Made by a program: the position numbers and the translations under genes
Part shown: piece after piece, positions 1-8,301 of the stretch
Layout: every line of letters begins with the position of its first letter
Numbering within the stretch: the first letter of the stretch is position 1
The notes under the pieces: generated by a model
The model's input: the letters and a program-made list of their open reading frames with translations, nothing else
Databases searched by the model: none
Told to the model about the DNA's origin: nothing
NCBI GenBank assembly: GCA_019894715.1
Contig: JAGXOA010000214.1
Span: forward strand, 1-40,707
Origin: Promethearchaeota archaeon
Lineage (GTDB): Archaea; Asgardarchaeota; Lokiarchaeia; Sigyniarchaeales; SOKP01
Reading direction: 5' to 3'
Length of the DNA: 40,707 nt

Positions 1-185
1 GATTCCTCGTTCACTGAGGATTCATGCGATAAGAAATTGAATTTTTAACTGTAATCAATTTCCTTACTAAAATAGTAGTATAGAATTACTTAAGAAAGGT
101 GAGAGTCTAATGAGTTATTGATTTTTTTTCAAACTCAATTCAACACCTCCCTAAAGGGAGGTATTTTCTTGAGCAATCATGATAA
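1..185 (-). mobile_element. Decayed IS200/IS605-type (TnpB) element, left-end side; continues off the window
   Basis: On the minus strand this is the 5' side of a TnpB-type element, much decayed and cut by the window edge. A hairpin at 134-173 pairs CTCAA with TTGAG on the outside and ACCTCCC with GGGAGGT on the inside, around a TAAA loop. The same hairpin and the same outer end (GAGC followed by an ATGATAAA-like stretch) occur at 5529-5582 and 31830-31882. The first 24 bases match the copy at about 5378-5399 and in minus translation give SSVNEE, part of that copy's TnpB-like C-terminus. Where the other copies have the tnpB ATG, this one has AGG. The orientation and family follow from the better preserved copies. 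Confidence 0.7.
134..173. repeat. Hairpin of TnpB-element copy 1
   Basis: An imperfect inverted repeat whose inner arms are ACCTCCC and GGGAGGT around TAAA. Compared with the copies at 5529 and 31830 (CCCCTCCC with GGGAGGGG), one stem pair has changed from C-G to A-T on both sides. This compensatory change suggests that the fold, not only the sequence, was once maintained. Confidence 0.75.
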
Positions 186-260
186 ATAAAAAAATTTTAT
201 AAAAAACCGATAAAAGATTAAAAATTATATTTTCAGCTAAAATTTAAAAGATTGAAAATT

Positions 261-284
261 ATTAGTTATTAGTTATTAGTTATT
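261..284. repeat. Short tandem repeat, 7-bp unit
   Basis: Three perfect copies of ATTAGTT followed by a partial fourth. It lies between the TnpB remnant and the TrmB-like gene. The rest of 186-370 is plain AT-rich DNA in which I see no other gene. Confidence 0.8.
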
Positions 285-370
285 TAATAATAAATAAAAA
301 AGTGATTTGATTTCTGATAAGTAATAGTAAATCTGAAAAAGAATTTAGTGAAAAAGAGATTGGAGGTGCT

Positions 371-1168
371 TTGCAAGAACTAGGATTTACTAAAAATGAT
401 TCTAAAGTTTTTCTTACTCTTGCTAAATATAAAGTATTATCCCCCGCAGATATAGCCCGTCATAGTAATGTAGATAGAGCAAGAGTGTATGATTCTCTTA
501 ATCGTCTAATAGAAAAAGGATATATTAAAAAAGAACCTATTAAGAGAGGGGCAAATTATCAAGTTATTGCAATTGAAAAAATTTTTAAATCAATTCGCGA
601 AGGTTATAAAAAGAAAATTGCTGACACTATAATATTAGAAAAAGCGATTAGTAAATTACAAGTTGAAGAAGAAGAGCCTGAACCAAGAGTATGGGCTATC
701 AATTCAAAAAAAAAAATAAGAAAGAAAATAAAGCAACTTATTGATTCCGCTGATAAGAGACTCTTTTTAATAATAACTCCAGATCTACTAATGGAAGAAC
801 TAGGTGGGCGTGATTGGATTCTTAAAGAAATATGGAATAAGAAATTTTCTTCAAATAATATGAAAGTTGTTGTTGCTCTCAAATATTTTGAATCGCTTAA
901 AGAAGAAATTAAAAAATTATTAAAAATACAAATACAAGTCCATTCAATAGAAGGTGGTAATGTGATTCCATTTGGATTATTGATTGCTGATAATGATTTT
1001 CTTTTAACTACACTAGATCAAGTAAAAGAAGCACCAGAATACACTTCAGGAATATGGTTAGAGGATGGAAATAATAAACAAATTCTTGGGTATGAACATT
1101 TATTTCGACATTTTATTAGTTCTGAATGTAAAGAAATTAAGCTTACAAATAAATCAAATGTTGTTTGA
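371..1168 (+). CDS. TrmB-family transcriptional regulator
   Basis: The N-terminal 70 residues form a winged helix of the TrmB type (LGFTKNDSKVFLTLAKYK, then SPADIARHSNVDRARVYDSL and a basic wing). A short helical linker (about 70-100) and a C-terminal domain of about 150 residues follow, as in TrmB proteins that sense sugars or other ligands. TrmB proteins repress or activate metabolic genes in archaea; the ligand here cannot be read from sequence. The start is uncertain. TTG at 371 has GGAGGTG only 2 nt before it, which is too close. The frame stays open upstream to a TGA at 308, so CTG at 314 or ATT at 359 are alternatives that would add a few residues. It is followed in the same direction by the GTPase gene after about 70 nt. 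Confidence 0.8.
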   Translation: MQELGFTKNDSKVFLTLAKYKVLSPADIARHSNVDRARVYDSLNRLIEKGYIKKEPIKRGANYQVIAIEKIFKSIREGYKKKIADTIILEKAISKLQVEEEEPEPRVWAINSKKKIRKKIKQLIDSADKRLFLIITPDLLMEELGGRDWILKEIWNKKFSSNNMKVVVALKYFESLKEEIKKLLKIQIQVHSIEGGNVIPFGLLIADNDFLLTTLDQVKEAPEYTSGIWLEDGNNKQILGYEHLFRHFISSECKEIKLTNKSNVV

Positions 1169-1237
1169 TATAAAGAAAAAAAAAAGTTTTATTTATGAGA
1201 AATGATAACAATAAATAAAGATAAAAGGGAATTATAA

Positions 1238-1801
1238 ATGAGTTTTCGTGGAAAAGTAGTTTTACTAGGAGATCCTGCAGTGGGTAAAACATCTCTTTTA
1301 AATAGATATATAGATGATAAATTTCCAGATGAATATCTTCCTACAGTTGGAGCCAATTTTTTAGTAACAGAGGTTGATCTGACAAGTATTATTGATAAAT
1401 TAGAAAAACTAGATAATGAACTTAAAGAAAAAGTAAAAAATAAAGGATTGAAAATATATTTTTGGGATATTGGTGGACAGCCAGATAAACTTTTTGCAAA
1501 TGAATATTATTTTTTAGATGCTGTTGGTGCAATTGTTGTTTTTAATCTTGTAGATGAAGAATCATTAAAAAATTTAGAATTTTGGATTTCTAAGCTAAGA
1601 GAATTAAGTGGGGAAGTTCCTTTTATTATTGTAGGAAATAAAATCGATTTATCTGAAGGAAGAAAAATTAGTGAAACTTTAATAAGGAAAAAGGTTGAGG
1701 AATATGGCGTTGAATATCATGAAACTTCAGCAAAAACAAATGAAAATGTAAAAAAAGCTTTTGAATCTTTATCCATTAAAATATTGAATAATATGGCTTA
1801 A
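1238..1801 (+). CDS. Ras-like small GTPase
   Basis: All five G motifs are present: G1 GDPAVGKTS (11-19), a G2 threonine at 36, G3 WDIGGQ (76-81), G4 NKID (134-137) and G5 ETSAK (162-166). The protein binds and hydrolyses GTP as a molecular switch; many Ras-superfamily paralogues are a hallmark of Asgard genomes. A charged helical insertion of about 20 residues lies between the switch I strand and G3 (residues 49-70), longer than in Rab or Ras. There is no C-terminal cysteine, so prenyl anchoring of the eukaryotic kind is not expected. The ribosome binding site AGG lies 9 nt before the ATG, the spacing seen for several genes here. The effector is unknown, although roadblock proteins encoded at 38852-40195 are of a type that can partner such GTPases. 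Confidence 0.93.
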   Translation: MSFRGKVVLLGDPAVGKTSLLNRYIDDKFPDEYLPTVGANFLVTEVDLTSIIDKLEKLDNELKEKVKNKGLKIYFWDIGGQPDKLFANEYYFLDAVGAIVVFNLVDEESLKNLEFWISKLRELSGEVPFIIVGNKIDLSEGRKISETLIRKKVEEYGVEYHETSAKTNENVKKAFESLSIKILNNMA

Positions 1802-1853
1802 TTAATTGATAGAAACATTCAATTTATGAAAAATGATAATTTAATCTTAAACT

Positions 1854-2582
1854 ATGAGCACTTTATTACTTCCAATTGCTCCTTTACACCGCTCAAAATC
1901 TCGTCTTAGAGATCATTTTACAAAGATGCAACTAAAAGATTTTACAATATCTATGTTTTTAGATTTAGGAAAAAAATTATCTGAAACACATTGTTTTGAA
2001 AACATCCTCATCTACAGTAGTGATAATGAAATACTTGATTTAGCATTAAATTTTGGTCTAACAGGTATAAAAGAGGAATTTAAATCAGAATCTAAGAATT
2101 TTGATGATACTTTACAGGAAATAAATGATATTGCAATCAATAATTTTAGTGCTAAAAAAACAATTATCATGTTCCTGGATCTCATATTAATATCTAAAAA
2201 AAATCTTGTTGAAATTGATTCCTTATTGAATAATAATCAATTAGTTGTTTGCCCTGCAATTAATTCCGCTGGAATTTCTATTTTAGGAAGGAATCCTCCA
2301 AATATTATCCCTACACACTTTTCAGATCCCAATATTCCCTCTTTATTAGCACTTTTTGATGAAATTAAGAAATTTAAATTGAAAAAAACTATTGTCTATG
2401 ATTCTTTTCAAGCAGGATTTGATATTGATATAAAAAAAGATTTAGTATTAGCTTATGAGTACTTAAAAATTTTAAATCTCGAAAAAACTGATACATTCAA
2501 TTATCTTAAAAAAAATTTAAAATTAACAATATTGAAAGGAGATAATCATAATAATAGAAATTTAAAATTTATGGAGAAATAA
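1854..2582 (+). CDS. cofC: 2-phospho-L-lactate guanylyltransferase (CofC/FbiD family)
   Basis: The N-terminus LLLPIAPLHRSKSRLRDHF matches the nucleotide-binding start of CofC, and the middle has an acidic metal-site-like strand (IMFLDLILIS). The stretch CPAINSAGISILGRNPP corresponds to the family's substrate-facing loop. CofC activates 2-phospho-L-lactate (or phosphoenolpyruvate) with GTP to begin side-chain assembly of coenzyme F420. At 242 residues it is somewhat longer than usual, with about 30 extra Lys/Asn-rich residues at the C-terminus. It follows the GTPase gene by 52 nt on the same strand, but I see no functional link. No other F420 gene is in the window. Confidence 0.75.
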   Translation: MSTLLLPIAPLHRSKSRLRDHFTKMQLKDFTISMFLDLGKKLSETHCFENILIYSSDNEILDLALNFGLTGIKEEFKSESKNFDDTLQEINDIAINNFSAKKTIIMFLDLILISKKNLVEIDSLLNNNQLVVCPAINSAGISILGRNPPNIIPTHFSDPNIPSLLALFDEIKKFKLKKTIVYDSFQAGFDIDIKKDLVLAYEYLKILNLEKTDTFNYLKKNLKLTILKGDNHNNRNLKFMEK

Positions 2583-2592
2583 TACTTATAAA

Positions 2593-3822
2593 TTAAAAAG
2601 AAATTGTTATGTTTAGCTTAAAATCTTCCTCAATAATATTTTCAATTAGGTTCTGAAAATCTTCTCTTTCTTTCTTAAGTGATGCTAAGTAACGAAGATA
2701 ATCTTGATTTCTTTTTGTAATGTCATTTTCAAGATGTTCTAACCTCTGGGTATAGATTGCTATATCATTTTTAATTGTATCCAGTTTTCCATCTAATCCC
2801 ATTTTTTCAACATCATTCTTAATACTTTCAATTTTTTCTCTTATTCCATTTAATTCCTTAAGATCTTCATAAATTTTCTTGTTATTAAAAATATTATTAA
2901 TCTGCTCAATCGTTTTTTCTTTTTTATCTGTTTTAAGGTTTAATTTATTTTCTTCTAATACATATCTTAATTGAACTAATAGACTTTTAAATTTATTTAA
3001 CTCTTTACCTTCTTTACTTAGAATATATATTGGATCCTTAATAAAATCTCTAATATAAGTCTCATCTAAATTTTGAATATGTAAATTATTACGCTCAATT
3101 TCAACTTTGAGCTTTTTTAAAGCTTTCTTAAAACCTAATTCATTATTAATATTGATTTTTATTCTGAATAGTTTATCTCTATATATTTTAAGATCTTTGT
3201 ATAAAGAATCTTTCTCTATTTCAATTAAATTAGTATTTAATTGTTCTAATTTTTCTTGAGTTTCTTCTTTCTCCTTTTCAAATTCTTCTATATCAATTTT
3301 AGTGTTTTCAATATTTTCTCTTAATGTAAAAAATTTTGGGAGTTTATTGAGCAAATCTTCAGCATTTTTAATATCTGAATATTTGTTACGTATAAAATTA
3401 TCTAAACTAAGTTGTTTTTTATTTAATTTTCGAGTTATATAGTTTAATTCTTTTAATTCTGCTTGAACTTCTTTTTGAAACTTTGGCAATGATTTTTTTG
3501 CTATGTCATTTATGTTGTTAAATAATTTTTTTACAGAATTAAATAAAGCCATTAGATTATCATGAGTGATCTCATCATCAGAAATATCAATTTCATCAAT
3601 TTCTTTTTTAATTCTTTCAGAGAAAAATTTTAATGATTTTAAAGCTTTTTGATCAAGAGATTCTTTAGCTTCTAAGAAGTGATCCATACAAACTTTGATG
3701 CCTATTAGATTTTCCTTAATTTCACTAATTAATTTTGCTGCAAATTTCTTTTCCTTGTAGTAACTATTATTTAATCTTTTTTTATAGAATTCCTCAAAAT
3801 CTTCTAAAGCAATTTCGACCAT
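2593..3822 (-). CDS. Long coiled-coil protein of unknown function
   Basis: A 409-residue, highly charged and almost wholly helical protein. The N-terminal 120 residues (starting MVEIALEDFEEFYKKRLNN) look like a compact helical bundle. Several coiled-coil stretches rich in Lys and Glu follow to the end. There is no signal peptide, membrane segment or ATPase motif, so it is not an SMC or Rad50 protein. It is convergent with cofC, only 10 nt apart, and is transcribed alone. A structural or scaffold role is a guess; I do not recognise the family. Confidence 0.75.
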   Translation of the reverse strand: MVEIALEDFEEFYKKRLNNSYYKEKKFAAKLISEIKENLIGIKVCMDHFLEAKESLDQKALKSLKFFSERIKKEIDEIDISDDEITHDNLMALFNSVKKLFNNINDIAKKSLPKFQKEVQAELKELNYITRKLNKKQLSLDNFIRNKYSDIKNAEDLLNKLPKFFTLRENIENTKIDIEEFEKEKEETQEKLEQLNTNLIEIEKDSLYKDLKIYRDKLFRIKININNELGFKKALKKLKVEIERNNLHIQNLDETYIRDFIKDPIYILSKEGKELNKFKSLLVQLRYVLEENKLNLKTDKKEKTIEQINNIFNNKKIYEDLKELNGIREKIESIKNDVEKMGLDGKLDTIKNDIAIYTQRLEHLENDITKRNQDYLRYLASLKKEREDFQNLIENIIEEDFKLNITISF

Positions 3823-4107
3823 TTTTTAAAATCAGTACTTTTTTTTATTTATTCACTATAAATTTCAATGATATTCAAAATATGAAAGCGTTTCAAATTA
3901 ATTTACTTTTTATTAATAAGATTTAATTAATTTATCTTTCAGAATTTATTTTTCAAAAATAAATATTCTTTTGTTTATATTTTTCGTAAAGGTTAAATCT
4001 AACAGAATTTTTTTTTTGATTTTTTTATATAATCCAATGCTAAGATCAAAAAATTAATATTTTATTTTATATTTATTTCATTAAATTAAATATTAAAAGG
4101 TTAAAAA

Positions 4108-4608
4108 ATGAGTCTTTCACCAATACGACCTCCAAATTTTAAAGAACAGATATTTTTTAGAAAATTACGAGCTAGAGTAGACGGTAATGCAAAAGTAGAA
4201 TATGCTTTATCACAAATTAAGGGGATTGGACGAAGATTTGCTCAAATTGTAGTAAAGAAAGCATCTATTAATCCATTAGCTAGGCTTGGGGCATTATCAG
4301 AAAAAGAAATACTTTTAATTGAAGAAATTGTTTCTGACCCTCTAAAATATGGAATTCCTTCATATCTTCTAAATAGACAAAAAGATATCGTGCATGGTAA
4401 TGATCGACATGTCATAGGAAATCATTTGGAAATTACTGTGAAACGGGATATTGATAGAATGAAACGTATGAAAAGCTATAGAGGTATAAGACATCATTTT
4501 GGCCTAAAAGTTAGAGGACAAAGAACAAAAAGTACTGGACGACATGGTCTGGTAATTGGTTTTCAGAAGAAAGCTTTTCTTAAAAAACTAAAAGGGAAAA
4601 GTAAATAG
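4108..4608 (+). CDS. rps13: Ribosomal protein uS13
   Basis: Archaeal/eukaryotic-type S13, a head protein of the small subunit that contacts the large subunit and tRNA. The helix-two-turn-helix with IKGIGRRFAQIV (about 38-49) and the basic C-terminal tail with KSYRGIRHHFGLKVRGQRTK are diagnostic. At 166 residues it is normal for archaea. The start ATG has AGG 7 nt upstream. The stop codon directly precedes the ribosome binding site of uS4, so the two are co-transcribed. Confidence 0.97.
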   Translation: MSLSPIRPPNFKEQIFFRKLRARVDGNAKVEYALSQIKGIGRRFAQIVVKKASINPLARLGALSEKEILLIEEIVSDPLKYGIPSYLLNRQKDIVHGNDRHVIGNHLEITVKRDIDRMKRMKSYRGIRHHFGLKVRGQRTKSTGRHGLVIGFQKKAFLKKLKGKSK

Positions 4609-4617
4609 GTGAAAATT

Positions 4618-5112
4618 ATGGGTGATCCTAGAAGACAAAAAAAAAAATTCAAGAAACCAAAACATCCCTTCCAAAGAGAAAGAATGAGGGAAGAACTCGA
4701 AATTCTTGGGAAGTATGGTTTAAGAAATAAAAGAGAATATTGGAAATCGCGAACAAAACTCGGAAGATGGAGAGAAATTGCTAGACATTCGAGAACGTTA
4801 CCAAAAAATAGAGCAATAGAAGTTCAACAAACCTTACTTGCTAAATTAAATCGCTTAGGTATATTAGGTCCTGAATCAACTTTTGAAGATATTCTACACC
4901 TAAATATTGAAGATGTATTGAAAAGAAGATTACAGACTCTTGTGTATGAAAAAGGTTTAGCGAATACTATTTATCAAGCACGTCAATTAATTGTTCATAA
5001 ACATATTCAAGTAGGGGCTAAGAGAATTGATTCTCCCTCTTATATTGTAAAAAACGAAGAACAAGATTTTATTCAATTTGCTCCAAATAGTTCTTTTACA
5101 TCTAAAAAATAA
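4618..5112 (+). CDS. rps4: Ribosomal protein uS4
   Basis: Small-subunit assembly protein that binds 16S rRNA early. The N-terminus MGDPRRQKKKFKKPKHPF is the usual archaeal uS4 start, and the S4 RNA-binding domain with ARQLIVHKHIQVGAKRID lies at about 120-140. I place the start at ATG 4618. The GTG at 4609 in the same frame lies inside the Shine-Dalgarno sequence AGGTGA, which ends about 5 nt before this ATG. In most archaea uS11 follows directly; here a mobile-element remnant and a reverse gene intervene. Confidence 0.96.
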   Translation: MGDPRRQKKKFKKPKHPFQRERMREELEILGKYGLRNKREYWKSRTKLGRWREIARHSRTLPKNRAIEVQQTLLAKLNRLGILGPESTFEDILHLNIEDVLKRRLQTLVYEKGLANTIYQARQLIVHKHIQVGAKRIDSPSYIVKNEEQDFIQFAPNSSFTSKK

Positions 5113-5280
5113 TTATCTCAATTGAGATATTATTATAATTATATTTTATTTAAAATCTTATTTATGTCTTATTTATGAAAAAATTTTAATTCTCTAACTT
5201 CCTCTTAAAATAGCAATTTATTGGTGTTTTGATAGAATTTTAATAATAATAATATTGCAATTATATTAAAGTGAACTACA

Positions 5281-5298
5281 CACGGCCTAAAGGCCGTG
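5281..5298. repeat. Right-end hairpin of the TnpB element
   Basis: A perfect inverted repeat, CACGGCC and GGCCGTG around TAAA, just beyond the end of the remnant TnpB frame on the minus strand. It is strikingly GC-rich against its surroundings. Confidence 0.85.
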
Positions 5299-5303
5299 GC
5301 TTC

Positions 5304-5459
5304 CTACGAGTGCACAATCGCTTCTAGTACGGATTGGTTTGTATATCTTAGAAAACCATCCCAATGTGATAGGAATGATTCCTCGTTCACAGAGGATTGA
5401 CTTCCACAGTCATATTGTTCCTTCGAAGGATTTATCCTGATCTTTTGCGTGAGCTTCAT
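5304..5459 (-). pseudogene. TnpB remnant: N-terminus fused to C-terminus by deletion
   Basis: The 51-residue frame starts MKLTQKIRINPSKEQYD, a typical TnpB N-terminus that is also preserved at 31760. It then jumps to CGSQSSVNEESFL and ends ALRYTNQ-like (LRYTNQSVLEAIVHS), resembling TnpB C-terminal tails. About 350 residues, including the RuvC nuclease and zinc finger, are missing. The frame happens to stay open across the junction. It cannot be an active nuclease. Confidence 0.8.
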
Positions 5460-5528
5460 TACTATAATAAGAGAATATGAATAGAGAAAAAGGGGGAGGG
5501 TGTGGTGGTTTACCTGTTTTTTTACCAT

Positions 5529-5570
5529 GCTCAAGAAGACCCCTCCCTAAAGGGAGGGGTCTTCTTGAGC
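5529..5570. repeat. Perfect 19-bp-arm inverted repeat (left-end hairpin)
   Basis: The left arm begins GCTCAAGAAGACCCC and its exact complement ends CTTCTTGAGC, with a TAAA loop. In the copies at 134 and 31830 the outer and inner arms still pair but a stretch between them does not. This copy is therefore the best preserved, or has been homogenised. It is the likely recognition hairpin for a TnpA-type transposase. Confidence 0.9.
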
Positions 5571-5630
5571 GATTATGATAAAAACTTAGATATATAACAA
5601 AAAAATAAAGAATATTTAAATTCCTCGATA

Positions 5631-5843
5631 CTATACTCCTATCCAGAGTAAAAACCAGCCTAGAAAAACCATTATCATGCCGAATATTCCCCAAAACTCC
5701 GAATTTGATAGATCTCCTAAGGTTACGACGGGCCATAAATCAGGTAATGGGGGCCAAATTGTCCAATATAATAATAAAAGACCAAAAATTAAAATTAGAA
5801 AAGATATTATTACTGTAATTTTCTTCGGTGGACTATAAGTCAT
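5631..5843 (-). CDS. Small two-helix membrane protein
   Basis: A 70-residue protein with two hydrophobic segments, at about 9-29 and 51-69, joined by a loop rich in Pro and Trp (WTIWPPLPDLW). Lys-7 and Lys-8 suggest a cytoplasmic N-terminus. Small proteins of this shape are common in archaea, with no known function. The gene is on the opposite strand between uS4 and uS11, which it helps to separate, next to the mobile-element remnant. Confidence 0.65.
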   Translation of the reverse strand: MTYSPPKKITVIISFLILIFGLLLLYWTIWPPLPDLWPVVTLGDLSNSEFWGIFGMIMVFLGWFLLWIGV

Positions 5844-6046
5844 TTTATTTTCAACTTAAAAATATATCTTTTAATGAGCTTTAATTATTATCCCTTAATT
5901 CAAATATTTCTAATTAAAAACTATAAGCACTGAAGAAATTTCCATATCAGTTGAATTGGAAAAAAAACCGAAATACTAATATTTTAAGATACATTAAAGA
6001 AAATAAGTTTTAATTAACTAAAAAATAGAAAATTTGTGGTCTATAA

Positions 6047-6442
6047 GTGTCTAAAGATAATACTCGATTTGCCATTGTACATATATTCAGTTCTTTTAAT
6101 AATACTATTGTAACTGCTACAGATTTAAGTGGTGCTGAAACTTTTACTAAATGTAGTGGTGGAATGGTTGTTAAAGCAGATAGAGATGAGAGTAATCCTT
6201 ATGCTGGTATGCAATGTGGTTTTAAAGTTGCCAGTGCATTGAAAGATATAGGAATAAGGTCTGTACATATTAAAGTACGAGCTCCTGGGGGAAATAAAAC
6301 TCAAACACCTGGTCCTGGTGCCCAAGCTTGCATTCGTGCTTTAGCTCGCTCTGGGCTAAGGGTTGAAAGAATTGAAGAAACCACTCCAAAGTCTCACGAT
6401 CATTGTAGAAGAAAGGGGGGACATAGAGGTAGACGGGTTTAG
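6047..6442 (+). CDS. rps11: Ribosomal protein uS11
   Basis: Platform protein of the small subunit near the mRNA exit channel. The motifs [28 protein letters not shown] and the basic C-terminus [14 protein letters not shown] are fully conserved, and 131 residues is the usual length. The start is GTG at 6047. The first residues [12 protein letters not shown] fit the family, and a weak GTGGT lies about 6 nt upstream. In archaea the gene normally follows uS4 and precedes the RNA polymerase subunit gene rpoD/rpo3. Here it is separated from uS4 by about 930 bp and no polymerase gene follows. Confidence 0.96.
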   Translation: MSKDNTRFAIVHIFSSFNNTIVTATDLSGAETFTKCSGGMVVKADRDESNPYAGMQCGFKVASALKDIGIRSVHIKVRAPGGNKTQTPGPGAQACIRALARSGLRVERIEETTPKSHDHCRRKGGHRGRRV

Positions 6443-6679
6443 TCGATTAAAGCCTTTATTTAATATTTTTAATTTATTCAAATTTATATATAAATATACA
6501 TTATTTTTTTGTTAATTTCCTTTATTTCGATAATAACATAATGTTAAATAATTTGATTAGAAAAATTGATAATCTATTTTATTTTCCTATATATGCATCA
6601 CACAAAAATAAATTAGTGGATAGATTATTTTATAATAAAGAGTAGGATAAATAAGAGTATATATGGAGATAGATTTTTT

Positions 6680-8236
6680 ATGAGTGAAAATAAAAAAAAT
6701 GATTTATTAGTTGAGGAAATAAAAGACCTATTTCACTTTTTAACAGAAAAAGAACCGACACCTGATGATGAAATTGAAGGTCAAAAATCATTTATCAATA
6801 AATTCAAATTGTTAAAAAATATGAATGCGTTTCCAGAACAACAAGACCGGATTGATAATATAATTTCTAAATTAGAAGAATGGGATACACTAGATCAATG
6901 GTTTATTGAAACATCAATTCCGGAAGTTATTAATACCCTTTTAAAAATAAAAGACACTAAAATTGAAAGAGTATCTATACCAGAAGAGATTGAGGCAAAA
7001 TCTACTAATCAACCTTCAGATGAAACGGTTTCAGATCCTTCTAAGGGAGATTCAACAAATATAGTCATTACTGAAATTGTATCTCAAGTTTCAGCACAAT
7101 TTAAAGGAGAAATTGATAATCTTAAGGAAACTATAAATAATCTCAAAGGTGAACTAGGCAAAAAGGAAGAATCAATAAAAAAAATGGAAAAGAAAAAAAA
7201 GGAAAATAAAATATCTCCAAAGAAAAGTTCAAAGCTCCCTCCATTGACAATAAAATTACCTATTGTTAAAAAACCTTCTACTCAAGAATCAAAACATCGA
7301 AATAAATCTGAGGATCTAAAAAAAAATGAAAATCTAAAGATATCTTCTCTAACACCAATTCCTAAAGATATTCCAAAACAAGAAAAAGCAGATAATAAAG
7401 AACTCATGATTTTTGAAGAAGAACAGATAAAAACACCAGATAAAAAATTGACACCAATTCCTCAAAAAAATTCTGATTTTGATGCACAAGAACTTGATAT
7501 AATACCCGAACTCACTACACAACCAGAACGTCCAACAATACAAGAATCGCCAAAAATTAACAAACCAGAGCCTTTGAATACAATAGAAAATGGTGATTCT
7601 TCAGAAGATGGACTAGTTATTTTTGATGATGAAACGCCTAAACAAAAAAATACTCCCCCTCATATAAAGAAACGATCTCTAATAACAACAATGGCAATGG
7701 AAGAACCACTAGCTAAAGATAAACCAAAGAAAGATATAGAAAAACAACCTGAGAAGACAAGTCATATTACCCACGTTGAAATTGAAGAAACCGATATTGA
7801 AAGAAAAAAAACTACAGGGACTGATTTATTTGGAGTCTTTTCTCCATATAGAGATCAAAAATCAAAAAAAAAGAAAAATAAAAAGAAAAAGAGTTCTGAA
7901 GATATACATGTTTTAATCCCAAGTGAAAAACAAGAAACTAAACAAGAACACCAATTTCAAAATCAAACATATTCTGATAAATCTGTTAGTACAAGCGTAA
8001 AACAAGCAAATATTGAAGATTTACCCAAAGATAAAGATTCTTTATATCAAGAATTAATAGCTCTTGAAGGTAAACGTTATTCATTAGAAAAAGATTTTAA
8101 AGAATATGAGATAAGATATGAAAATGGTAATATTAATGAAAATAAATTTAAAGACCAGACTCTCCAACTTAAAATGAAATTAGATGAAATTACATCAAGA
8201 ATAACGAGTATTAGAAGAATAATATCAAGTTTATAA
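6680..8236 (+). CDS. Low-complexity scaffold-like protein with helical ends
   Basis: A 518-residue protein in four parts. Residues 1-110 are a helical domain (DLFHFLTEKEPTPDDEIEG). Residues 125-170 are a short coiled coil. A long Lys/Pro/Glu-rich linker (about 170-440) is probably disordered and twice carries a VIFDDE/MIFEEE-like acidic patch. The last 70 residues form a charged helical hairpin (SLYQELIALEGKRYSLEKDF, then YENGNINENKFKDQ). A helical pair with a Gly-x-Ile turn recalls short archaeal oligomerisation domains and, loosely, the steadiness box of Vps23; that comparison is weak. A ribosome binding site GGAGAT lies 10 nt before the ATG. It is probably cytoplasmic. Confidence 0.7.
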   Translation: MSENKKNDLLVEEIKDLFHFLTEKEPTPDDEIEGQKSFINKFKLLKNMNAFPEQQDRIDNIISKLEEWDTLDQWFIETSIPEVINTLLKIKDTKIERVSIPEEIEAKSTNQPSDETVSDPSKGDSTNIVITEIVSQVSAQFKGEIDNLKETINNLKGELGKKEESIKKMEKKKKENKISPKKSSKLPPLTIKLPIVKKPSTQESKHRNKSEDLKKNENLKISSLTPIPKDIPKQEKADNKELMIFEEEQIKTPDKKLTPIPQKNSDFDAQELDIIPELTTQPERPTIQESPKINKPEPLNTIENGDSSEDGLVIFDDETPKQKNTPPHIKKRSLITTMAMEEPLAKDKPKKDIEKQPEKTSHITHVEIEETDIERKKTTGTDLFGVFSPYRDQKSKKKKNKKKKSSEDIHVLIPSEKQETKQEHQFQNQTYSDKSVSTSVKQANIEDLPKDKDSLYQELIALEGKRYSLEKDFKEYEIRYENGNINENKFKDQTLQLKMKLDEITSRITSIRRIISSL

Positions 8237-8301
8237 TAATTTTGAATTAATTTTTATATATTAAGGAATTTTCATCTAGGTTATTAAAAATAGTAAAAAT
8301 G

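Larger units (their letters stand above)
5271..5582 (-). mobile_element. Internally deleted IS200/IS605-type (TnpB) element
   Basis: A miniature element of about 310 bp, oriented on the minus strand. The left end (5529-5582) has a perfect hairpin and the right end (5281-5298) a second hairpin, both with TAAA loops. Reading minus, the right end runs through a TnpB-like C-terminus and then GAAGCCACGGCC and the hairpin, ending near GTAGTTCAC, a typical end for this family. Between the ends only the first and last parts of tnpB remain (see 5304-5459). It would depend on a TnpA transposase elsewhere for any movement. It lies between uS4 and uS11. Confidence 0.85.

Noticed and set aside
604-882. 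Minus-strand frame inside the TrmB-like gene
   Set aside because: Shadow frame: Phe/Ser/Leu-rich complement of a Lys/Glu-rich coding region, with a convincing gene on the other strand.
5410-5736. A 108-codon minus-strand frame across the mobile element and the membrane protein gene
   Set aside because: It runs through both structures out of frame, is Arg-rich because of the hairpin, and overlaps better frames on the same strand.
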